Positions 54,351-61,510 of a DNA stretch of 64,000 nucleotides are shown here, piece by piece; position 1 is the first letter of the stretch, and each line of letters starts with the position of its first letter. The stretch lies in NCBI RefSeq assembly GCF_017875275.1, contig NZ_JAGGML010000001.1, forward strand, positions 372,001-436,000. The letters run 5' to 3'. The notes under the pieces are model-generated. The model saw nothing but the letters and a program-made list of their open reading frames with translations. It made no database searches and was not told the origin of the DNA. The position numbers and the translations under genes were made by a program. The stretch is from Xanthobacter flavus. GTDB lineage: Bacteria; Pseudomonadota; Alphaproteobacteria; Rhizobiales; Xanthobacteraceae.

Positions 54351-55163
54351 TCACGCATCCAGCGTCTTGCGGGCGAAGTCCTCGATGTAATCCACGAGGT
54401 TGGAGGCCGCCGTCTCGGCCCCCTTGCGGTCGCGGCGGGCCACCGCCTCGGCCACCTCGGCGTGCAGCCGGGCCGCGAGCGGCAGGTCCGCCACTTCCCT
54501 ATAGTGCTGATACCAGAAGCGGCGCGACAGGGCGTTCATGAGGCCCATGGAGCGCACCGCGAACTCATTGCGCGAGGCCTGCGCCATGAGGAGATTGAAG
54601 CGCCGGTCGAGGCGCATGAAGGCGAGGTCGTCCTCCACTTCGGCCGCCTGCCGCATGGAGCCGGCGATCTCGGCGAAGGCGTCCCGTTCCTCGGACGTAG
54701 CGCGCTCGGCGGCGAGGCCCGCCATCAGCACCTCCAGCACCCGCCGCACCTCCAGCAGGCGGAGCTGGGTGCGCAGATTGATGTCCGATACGAGCACGCC
54801 GCGGCGCGGCAGCACCACCACCAGCCCATCCCGTGCAAGCCGTTGCAGTGCCTCACGGATGGGCGTTCGGCCGATCTTCAGGCGATCCGACAGGGTGAGT
54901 TCGGAAAGCACCGCGCCGGGGGGAAGCTGGAGGGTCGCGATCAATTCCTCAAGGATGCGATAGGCCCGGTCGGTGAGGCTTGCATCTTCCGCCGGCGCCT
55001 CCTCGCGACGAGACCGCCGGGCCGGGGCCCGGGGCTCCTTGCGGGTCTCGCGCAGCGGCTCGAGCAGGAGGTCCAGTCCCGCATCGGCGTCGCCCAGAGC
55101 CGCCTGCCGCTTCTGGCGCTTGACCGGCGCCCTGGACACCACCTTGGACACCGCCTTCGCCAT
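54351..55163 (-). CDS. GntR-family regulator, FCD type
   Basis: A 270-residue regulator with a basic, probably disordered N-terminus (1-58), winged helix (about 62-132, DRLKIGRTPIREALQRLA) and an FCD effector domain (about 138-262). It is convergent with the HAAT/alcohol dehydrogenase operon and is the likely regulator of that operon. The ATG at 55163 is followed by AKAVSKVVSRAPVKRQKR. Confidence 0.9.
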   Translation of the reverse strand: MAKAVSKVVSRAPVKRQKRQAALGDADAGLDLLLEPLRETRKEPRAPARRSRREEAPAEDASLTDRAYRILEELIATLQLPPGAVLSELTLSDRLKIGRTPIREALQRLARDGLVVVLPRRGVLVSDINLRTQLRLLEVRRVLEVLMAGLAAERATSEERDAFAEIAGSMRQAAEVEDDLAFMRLDRRFNLLMAQASRNEFAVRSMGLMNALSRRFWYQHYREVADLPLAARLHAEVAEAVARRDRKGAETAASNLVDYIEDFARKTLDA

Positions 55164-55242
55164 GCCGCCCGCTCCTGTGCCGTCAATAAAAATGTGACGA
55201 CGGATTCGCTCACCGCCGTCAAGCGTTGGGGCGTCCTTTGGC

Positions 55243-55539
55243 TCAGGCTGCGACGCGATGGATGGCGGCGGCGATGTCGTCGGAGGTCATCTCCCATTCG
55301 TTGGCGAAATTCGCCACCACGTCGCGCATGAACTGGTCATGCAGCGCATAGGCGCGCCTGTCGTCGCCGAGATGGTCGGCGAGAAGCGCAAGCGCGAGTT
55401 GCGCGGGGGCCTGCCCCTCATAGCTCCATTCGAAGCCGTCGCTGCTCAATTTGGCGATGTCGGTGCGCTGGGGCAGCGGCTTGCCGTCCACCGTCACCGC
55501 GATGCCGTCGATGGTGCGATCTCCCCGATAGGTCTTCAT
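55243..55539 (-). CDS. DUF6166-like protein
   Basis: A 98-residue protein with the pattern KTYRGDRTIDGIAVTVDGKP, then DGFEWSYEGQAPAQLALALL, that fits the uncharacterised DUF6166 group. No membrane span. AGGA just precedes the ATG at 55539; an ATG at 55560 would add seven codons. It is divergent from the ArsC-like gene. Confidence 0.7.
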   Translation of the reverse strand: MKTYRGDRTIDGIAVTVDGKPLPQRTDIAKLSSDGFEWSYEGQAPAQLALALLADHLGDDRRAYALHDQFMRDVVANFANEWEMTSDDIAAAIHRVAA

Positions 55540-55693
55540 GCGTCCTGCCCTGCCTGTCATTGCCCGTCCAATTGGGATTGCACTGATATGTTACATGAGC
55601 AGCAGACGGCATTCAACGACCCTGCGACGCGAAAGCTGCACGCGCGGCGGCACGCACTGGGGTAAGGTCGGCGCTTTCAGACGGGGGATTGCG

Positions 55694-56041
55694 ATGACGA
55701 CGACGATCTATGGCATCAAGGCCTGCGACACCATGAAGAAGGCCCGATCCTGGCTGGACGATCAGGGCGTCGCCTATGCCTTCCACGACTACAAGTCGGC
55801 GGGCATTGATGCGAAGACTCTACAGGGATGGGCGAAGAAGGTCGGCTGGGAGAAGCTGCTCAACCGGGCCGGCACTACCTTCAGAAAGCTGCCGGATGCC
55901 GACAAGGCGGACATCGACGAGGCCAAGGCGCTGGCGCTGATGCTGGCGCATCCGTCCATGATCAAGCGCCCGGTGCTCGAGCACGGGCGCGACCTGATCG
56001 TCGGCTTCAAGCCGGAGGAGTATGCGGCGCACATAAAGTGA
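55694..56041 (+). CDS. ArsC/Spx-family reductase, YffB-like
   Basis: A 115-residue thioredoxin-fold protein of the ArsC/Spx family. The opening TTTIYGIKACDTMKKARSWL contains the single conserved Cys11, and the middle has the usual IDAKTLQGWAKKVGWEKLLN. YffB-like proteins are not proven arsenate reductases; a glutathione-dependent thiol reaction is supposed. The ATG at 55694 follows GGGG; the longer frame upstream is not supported. Confidence 0.9.
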   Translation: MTTTIYGIKACDTMKKARSWLDDQGVAYAFHDYKSAGIDAKTLQGWAKKVGWEKLLNRAGTTFRKLPDADKADIDEAKALALMLAHPSMIKRPVLEHGRDLIVGFKPEEYAAHIK

Positions 56042-56092
56042 CGCGCGGCGAGATGAGGCCGGTCGGCGCCGGCCTCCCGATCGCTCCCGCCC

Positions 56093-56566
56093 TCAGGATG
56101 CCTCTGCCGCCGGAGGCGTCTCCACCGGCGCATTCAGCGCATCGGCGAAGCTGGTGAAGAACTGGTCGGACAGCTTCTTCGCGGTCGCCTGCACGAGGCG
56201 TCCGCCGAGGGAGGCGAGCTTGCCGCCGATCTGCGCATCAGCGACGTAGGTGAGGATGGTGTCGGCGCCATCCTCCGCCAGCGACACCTTGGCCTCGCCC
56301 TTGGCGAAGCCGGCGATGCCCCCATTGCCCTGCCCGACGATGCGGCAGCCGGCGGGCGCCTCCATATCGGTCAGCTCCACCGAGCCGGAAAAGGTGGCGG
56401 ATACCGGCCCCACCTTCACCTGCACCTTGGCGGCATAGGCATTGTCACCGGTCTGCTCCAGCTCCTTGCAGCCCGGGATGCAGCGCTTGAGCACCTCCGG
56501 ATCGAGGATGGCTTTCCACACGGTCTCGCGCGGGGCGCTGATGCGATACTCGCCGGTCAGTTCCAC
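56093..56566 (-). CDS. CoxG-like SRPBCC protein
   Basis: A 157-residue protein of the CoxG group (LTGEYRISAPRETVWKAILD, RCIPGCKELEQ). In CO dehydrogenase operons CoxG anchors the enzyme to the membrane; related copies accompany other xanthine-dehydrogenase-family hydroxylases. The start is GTG at 56566, eight bases after GGAGG. It is the last gene of the leftward module that begins with the molybdenum hydroxylase subunits, 54 bases after the LivF-like stop. Confidence 0.9.
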   Translation of the reverse strand: MELTGEYRISAPRETVWKAILDPEVLKRCIPGCKELEQTGDNAYAAKVQVKVGPVSATFSGSVELTDMEAPAGCRIVGQGNGGIAGFAKGEAKVSLAEDGADTILTYVADAQIGGKLASLGGRLVQATAKKLSDQFFTSFADALNAPVETPPAAEAS

Positions 56567-56620
56567 GGGATGGTCCTCCCCTTGTTCTCGTTCGCGCGTG
56601 CCGGTCTGAGGCGGCGCCGC

Positions 56621-57328
56621 TCAGACCGCACAATAGCGGTCCTGGATGTCCTTGTCGGCGAGGAGTTCAGCAGCGCTCGACTGATGCACCAGCTCGCCCT
56701 GGTCGATGATGATGGCGCGGCTCGCCAGATTGAGCGCCCACTCGACGTTCTGCTCGACCAGCAGCAGGGTCGTGCCCTGATCCCTCAGGCGCCGGAAGAG
56801 CACGCCCATCTCCTCCACCAGAACCGGCATGATGCCTTCCGATGGCTCATCAAGCAGCACCATCTTTGGCTTCGAGATGATGGCGCGTGCGATGGCGAGC
56901 ATCTGCTGCTCGCCGCCGGACATGGTGGTTCCCTGCTGCTCCAGCCGCTCCTTGAGGCGCGGAAAGCTCTTGGCGATCTCGTCGATCGCCTCCCGCTCAT
57001 CCGTGCGGGCGGCGGCGACGAGGCCGAGTTGCAGGTTCTCCCGCACGCTGAGGCCGGGAACGATGCGCCGCTCCTCCGGCACATAGCCGAGGCCGAGGCG
57101 GAACCGGGCGTGGGCGCCGAGCGGGAGCAAGTCCGTGCCGTCGAACGTCACCCGCCCTTCCGCGCGCGGCATCAGCCCCATGATGGCGCGCAGGGTGGAG
57201 GTCTTGCCCGCGCCGTTGCGGCCGACGAGGGCAACGATCTCGCCCTGTTCGATCTTGAACGTCAGGTCGTGGACGACATGGCTCGGCCCGTACCAGGCGT
57301 TGAGCTTCTGGACCTCAAGCATAGCCAT
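56621..57328 (-). CDS. HAAT-type ABC transporter ATPase LivF-like (cluster 2)
   Basis: A 235-residue ATP-binding subunit: Walker A GRNGAGKT (about 37-44), signature MSGGEQQMLAIARA, Walker B MVLLDEPSEGI. It overlaps the end of the LivG-like gene by 14 bases. A second ATG at 57322 is a possible start. Distinct from the cluster 1 LivF-like protein in sequence. Confidence 0.94.
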   Translation of the reverse strand: MAMLEVQKLNAWYGPSHVVHDLTFKIEQGEIVALVGRNGAGKTSTLRAIMGLMPRAEGRVTFDGTDLLPLGAHARFRLGLGYVPEERRIVPGLSVRENLQLGLVAAARTDEREAIDEIAKSFPRLKERLEQQGTTMSGGEQQMLAIARAIISKPKMVLLDEPSEGIMPVLVEEMGVLFRRLRDQGTTLLLVEQNVEWALNLASRAIIIDQGELVHQSSAAELLADKDIQDRYCAV

Positions 57329-58067
57329 CGTTCTGCCCCAGATAGACGCGGCGGACTTCCGGATCGGCCTGCACGGCGGCCGGCGTGCCGTCGGCGATGA
57401 GCCGGCCGTGATGCAGCACGAGGATCCGGTCCGACAGGCCGAGGATCATCTTCATCTTGTGCTCGACGAGGAGAATGGTGCGGTCCGCCGCGAGGCGCTC
57501 GATGAGCGCCACCATGTCCTTGGTCTCTTCCGGGCCCATGCCGGCGGTCGGCTCGTCCAGCAGCAGCAGCTCGGGGTCCGCGACCAGCGCGATGGCGATC
57601 TCCAGCGCCCTCTGCTCGCCATGGGCGAGGTCGCGGGCGCGACGGGCGCGGCGATGGGTGAGGCCGACTTCGGCAAGGGCCGCATCCGCCTTCTGCACCA
57701 GCTCCGGGTAGCGGTCGCGATGGCTGAACACGTCATAGCGCGTCTTCAGCGCCTGCGCGGCCACCCGCACGTTCTCCTCTACCGACAACTCGGGGAAGAG
57801 GTTGGTGATCTGGTAGGAGCGCGCGATGCCGAGGTGGGCGAAGCGGTGCTGCTTCAGCCCTTTCAGCTCCTGTCCCTTGAAGCGGATGGAGCCCGTGGAC
57901 GGCTGAAGCACGCCGGACAGCACATTGAAGAACGTGCTCTTGCCGGCACCGTTCGGGCCAATCACGGCCGTGACCTTGTTCCGCTCGAAGCTGGCCGAGA
58001 TGCCGGCAAGGGCGACGAAGCCGCCGAAGGAGCGGCCCACGTCCGTCACTTCCATCAGCGCGCTCAT
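57315..58067 (-). CDS. HAAT-type ABC transporter ATPase LivG-like (cluster 2)
   Basis: A 250-residue ATP-binding subunit: Walker A GPNGAGKS (about 36-43), signature LAHGEQRALEIAIAL, Walker B LLLLDEPTAGMGPEE. The ATG at 58067 gives the normal N-terminus; the frame extends upstream into the LivM-like gene without support. Confidence 0.94.
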   Translation of the reverse strand: MSALMEVTDVGRSFGGFVALAGISASFERNKVTAVIGPNGAGKSTFFNVLSGVLQPSTGSIRFKGQELKGLKQHRFAHLGIARSYQITNLFPELSVEENVRVAAQALKTRYDVFSHRDRYPELVQKADAALAEVGLTHRRARRARDLAHGEQRALEIAIALVADPELLLLDEPTAGMGPEETKDMVALIERLAADRTILLVEHKMKMILGLSDRILVLHHGRLIADGTPAAVQADPEVRRVYLGQNDGYA

Positions 58068-58095
58068 GACGCCCTCCTGCGGCGCACGATCTGGA

Positions 58096-59070
58096 TCAGG
58101 CTGCCCAGATGCCCTTGGGCAGGAACAGCACGAACAGGATGAAGACGATGCCGACGATGAGCTGCCAGTGGGAGGTCCACAGCGAGGCGACATCCTCGAT
58201 CAGCAGGAACACCAGCGCCCCCACGAACGGCCCGAAGAAGGAGCCGGCGCCGCCCAGCATCGTCATCATCACCACGATGGACGAGGTGTGGACGCTCAAG
58301 GCATCGAGCGGCACGATGGAAAGGTGCAGCGCCGAGAGCGTGCCGGCGAGGCCGCACAGGCCGCCGGAGAGGACGAAGGACAGGAGCTTGGTGCGCTCCA
58401 CATCGAAGCCGCAGGCGCGGGCGCGGGTCTCGTTCTCGCGCACCGCCTCGATGGCCGCGCCGAAGGGTGAGTTCAGCACCCGCGAGACGAACCACAGCGC
58501 CAGCGCGGCGAAGAACATGATGAAATAGTACTTCGCCAGCGGGTTCAGGAGGTTCACCGAGAAGCCGCCGATCAGGTCGGCCTTCGCCACGGTGAAGCCG
58601 CGCAGACCGTTCTCGCCGCCGGTCCAGCCGGAGGCCTGGAGCGCGACGTAATAGACGAGTTGCGCCAGCGCCAAGGTCACCATGCAGAAATAGATGCCGC
58701 GGGTGCGGATGGAGAGCGCGCCGATCACCGCCGAGAGCAGGCTCGCGCCGACGATGCCCGTGAGCATGGCGGGGAACCAGCCGAAGCCGAAATGCGCGAT
58801 CGACATTCCGGTGAGATAGGCGCCCGCACCGAAAAAAGCCGCATGGCCGAACGAGAGCAGGCCCGTGTAGCCGAACAGCAGGTTGAAGCCCACGGTGAAC
58901 AGGCCGTAGATCAGCACGTTCACCGCCAGCGCCTGGGAGGGCAGCACGAAGGGCAGCACCGCCAGCACGGCGATGGTGAGCGGCACGCGCCAGCGGTCCA
59001 GCGCGGCGCCGGCCTTCGGCAGCGTGCGCGGCGCCACGGCCTGCCCGGCGGCGAGGTCGGTTGTGGTCAT
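58096..59070 (-). CDS. HAAT-type ABC transporter permease LivM-like (cluster 2)
   Basis: A 324-residue permease with about nine spans and the motifs GYTGLLSFGHAAFFGAGAYL and RENETRARACGFD. The ATG at 59070 follows GGAG by eight bases. It lies between the LivH-like and LivG-like genes, 30 bases or fewer from each. Confidence 0.94.
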   Translation of the reverse strand: MTTTDLAAGQAVAPRTLPKAGAALDRWRVPLTIAVLAVLPFVLPSQALAVNVLIYGLFTVGFNLLFGYTGLLSFGHAAFFGAGAYLTGMSIAHFGFGWFPAMLTGIVGASLLSAVIGALSIRTRGIYFCMVTLALAQLVYYVALQASGWTGGENGLRGFTVAKADLIGGFSVNLLNPLAKYYFIMFFAALALWFVSRVLNSPFGAAIEAVRENETRARACGFDVERTKLLSFVLSGGLCGLAGTLSALHLSIVPLDALSVHTSSIVVMMTMLGGAGSFFGPFVGALVFLLIEDVASLWTSHWQLIVGIVFILFVLFLPKGIWAA

Positions 59071-59100
59071 GGGGTCGTCTCCGTTCACGCGCCGGTTCCG

Positions 59101-59973
59101 TCAGGCGCCCGCCGGCCGGCCGAACAGGCCCTGCGGTCGGACGAGGAGGATGAGGGCCATCAGGCCGAACATGACGATGGTCGCCATCTCGGGAGCGAAC
59201 AGCGCGGTCATGCTCACCGCGACACCCACCAGCAGCCCGGCCACCACCGCGCCGAGCAGCGAGCCCATGCCGCCGATGACGGTGACGACGAAGGCCTCCG
59301 CCAGCACCAGCGTGCCCATCTCCGGGCTCACGTTGCGCATGGGGGCCGCCAGGACGCCGCCGAGCGCGGTGAGGCCCACTCCGAGGCCGAACACGAGCAG
59401 CCAAAGCCGGCTCACGTCCACCCCCAGCACCTTCATGATGAGCGGATCGCGCGCGCCGGCCCGTACGATGAGGCCGAAGCGCGTCTTCTCCAGCGCCACC
59501 CAGAGCAGCAGCAGGATGACCGCCACCACGCCGACCACGAACAGCCGGTAGATGGGGAAATAGCCGACCCCGAGGTCCACCACGCCCTGCAGGGCGTCGG
59601 GCGCGGAGAACGGGATGCCGTCCGTGCCGAAGGTGATGCGCACGGTCTCCACCAGCACGTAGCCGAGGCCGAAGGTGAGGAGCAGCGGGTCATCCGGCGT
59701 GCGGCCATAGAGCGGCCGGATCAGGAAGCGCTCGATGAGCATGCCGAGCACGCCCACGGCGATGGGCGCGACGATGAGCGCCCACCAGAAGCTTCCCGTC
59801 TGCGCGGCGATCCACAGCCCCGCATAGGCACCCACCATGAATAGGGCACCATGGGCGAAATTCACGATGCCGAGCATGCCGAACACGATGGTGAGCCCGA
59901 GGGCGACCATCACCAGGATCGCCCCGAGGGCGAGCCCGGAGAACAGCTGCATGAGGATGAGTTCAAGGTCCAT
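59101..59973 (-). CDS. HAAT-type ABC transporter permease LivH-like (cluster 2)
   Basis: A 290-residue permease with about eight spans and the LivH segments GMLGIVNFAHGALFMVGAY and RAGARDPLIMKVLGVDVSR. The ATG at 59973 is supported by a GAGAG site. A 246-base gap with two hairpin repeats separates it from its binding-protein gene. Confidence 0.94.
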   Translation of the reverse strand: MDLELILMQLFSGLALGAILVMVALGLTIVFGMLGIVNFAHGALFMVGAYAGLWIAAQTGSFWWALIVAPIAVGVLGMLIERFLIRPLYGRTPDDPLLLTFGLGYVLVETVRITFGTDGIPFSAPDALQGVVDLGVGYFPIYRLFVVGVVAVILLLLWVALEKTRFGLIVRAGARDPLIMKVLGVDVSRLWLLVFGLGVGLTALGGVLAAPMRNVSPEMGTLVLAEAFVVTVIGGMGSLLGAVVAGLLVGVAVSMTALFAPEMATIVMFGLMALILLVRPQGLFGRPAGA

Positions 59974-60006
59974 CGGGCGTCTCTCGGGGCGGACGGGGCA
60001 TCTTCT

Positions 60007-60091
60007 CCCCTCTCCCTTCGAAGTCGGCTGTTGCCGACTTCGACTTTCGCGAGCCGAACTCGGCAACAGCCGAGGTCGGGCGGGAGAGGGG
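60007..60091. repeat. Nested inverted repeat (REP/BIME-like)
   Basis: Outer arms CCCCTCTCCC (60007-60016) and GGGAGAGGGG (60082-60091) enclose an inner inverted pair TCGGCTGTTGCCGA (60024-60037) and TCGGCAACAGCCGA (60060-60073). Each inner arm is itself a hairpin, with CGAAGTCGGC/GCCGACTTCG the longer one at 60019-60042. It lies between the binding-protein and LivH-like genes. Confidence 0.7.
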
Positions 60092-60152
60092 CTGGAGGTT
60101 GAGGGGGCAGGAGTGCTTTCGCCAACGCCAGTATCCGGCCCGACGGCGGCAC

Positions 60153-60189
60153 ACCCCTCACCCCGACCCTCTCCCGCAAGGGGAGAGGG
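60153..60189 (-). repeat. Dispersed hairpin repeat, copy 3
   Basis: On the minus strand this is CCCTCTCCC-CTTGC-GGGAGAGGG followed by TCGGGGTGAGGGGT, nearly identical to copy 1 at 54227. It begins 31 bases after the stop of the binding-protein gene, on the same transcribed strand. Confidence 0.75.
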
Positions 60190-60219
60190 AGTTTGATGGC
60201 GGGGAGAAGGAAAAAATCC

Positions 60220-61467
60220 TCAGGTCGGGAAGCCCAGCTCGCCGCAGGAGCGCAGCATCTGCTCCGAGCCGGGGACGTTCTCCACGATGTCGAACAGGTC
60301 CTGCTCGCTCTTCATGTCGGCCTTGGCCTTGGACTTCAGCACCAGCACCGACTGCACCGACTGGTGATCGCACTTGCGGAAGTATTGCGGACCCTTGGCC
60401 ACGTCATACTTCAGGCCTTCCAGCGCCTCGATCACCTTGTCCGTGTCTGTGCCGCCGGCTTTCGCCATGGCCAGCAGCAGGGCCGAAACACCAGTGAAGC
60501 CATAGGCACCGTAGTCCGTGGGCAGGGAGCCATAGGCCGCCTTGTAGGCGTCGTTGAAGGCCTTGGCGGAGGGAATGGTGCTCTCCAGCGCCCAATAATA
60601 GTTGGCGCCGCCGATGATGCCCTCGAACACGTCGGGCGCCACCGCGATGCGCTGGTTGTGCAGCAGCACGGGCACCACGATCTGCATCTGCTTCTTCATG
60701 CCGAAGTCGTTGGCCTGCTTGATCGAGTTGGCCTGATCGCGACCGAAGTTGCAGATGGCCAGGATGTCCGGCTTGAGGGCGCGGATGCGCGGCATCAGCG
60801 TGGAATAATCCGCCGCGCCGAACGGATGCAGGATCTCGCCGACGATCTCGGCGCCCAATTCGCCGGCCGCGCGCTTGAAGCCGCGCATCATCTCATGGCC
60901 ATAGGCGTAGTCGGCGCCCAGCAGGACCACCTTCGAGCCCTTCTTGAAGGTCGCCCGCGCCACCGCGGCCGTGGTCATGTGCGGGTTCAGCGCCTCGTGG
61001 AAGGTGTATTTCGAGAAGTCCTTCACCTCGTTGATGGTGTCGGACTGGCTGATGGAGACGTAGATGACGCCACGGGCGCGCGTCACCTCGTTCACCGCAA
61101 GCTGGACGGCGCTGGAGAGCGCGCCGACCACCGCATGCACCTTGTCCTTCTCGATCAGCTCAAGGGTGCGGGTGGCGGCCTCGCCGGCGTTCAGCTTGTC
61201 GTCGCGGACCAGCAGCTCGACCTTGCGGCCGGCGATGCCGCCCTTGTCGTTGACGAGCTTCACGGCGAGTTCCGCGCTCTTCACCTGGTCCTTCGCCTCA
61301 GCGCCGAAAGGTCCGGTGAGCGGGGTGGGGAAGCCGATGCGGATGGCTTCGGCCTGCGCGCGCACGATGGCCGGCGAGGCGATGAGGCCGACGCCCGCGG
61401 CGCCGAGGCCGGCGAGCACGGTGCGGCGGGATACGCTGGAGAGGGGATGGTCGGTGCGCTTGGTCAT
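60220..61467 (-). CDS. HAAT-type ABC transporter substrate-binding protein (cluster 2)
   Basis: A 415-residue LivK-like binding protein. Twin-arginine motif SRRTVLAG and signal peptide ending IVRAQ (about residue 38). The core opens RIGFPTPLTGPFGAEAKDQV. The gene follows the molybdenum hydroxylase large subunit by 43 bases and precedes the LivHMGF genes. This suggests that it binds the substrate of that hydroxylase or a precursor, but the ligand cannot be read from the sequence. Confidence 0.93.
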   Translation of the reverse strand: MTKRTDHPLSSVSRRTVLAGLGAAGVGLIASPAIVRAQAEAIRIGFPTPLTGPFGAEAKDQVKSAELAVKLVNDKGGIAGRKVELLVRDDKLNAGEAATRTLELIEKDKVHAVVGALSSAVQLAVNEVTRARGVIYVSISQSDTINEVKDFSKYTFHEALNPHMTTAAVARATFKKGSKVVLLGADYAYGHEMMRGFKRAAGELGAEIVGEILHPFGAADYSTLMPRIRALKPDILAICNFGRDQANSIKQANDFGMKKQMQIVVPVLLHNQRIAVAPDVFEGIIGGANYYWALESTIPSAKAFNDAYKAAYGSLPTDYGAYGFTGVSALLLAMAKAGGTDTDKVIEALEGLKYDVAKGPQYFRKCDHQSVQSVLVLKSKAKADMKSEQDLFDIVENVPGSEQMLRSCGELGFPT

Positions 61468-61510
61468 GAAATCCTCCCGGTGAGTCTTGTTTTTTGGCTG
61501 TGGGCGGTCG

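Noticed and set aside
60007-60091. Terminal inverted repeats of an insertion sequence
   Set aside because: The whole element is 85 bases with no transposase or target duplication. A REP/BIME-like element explains it better.
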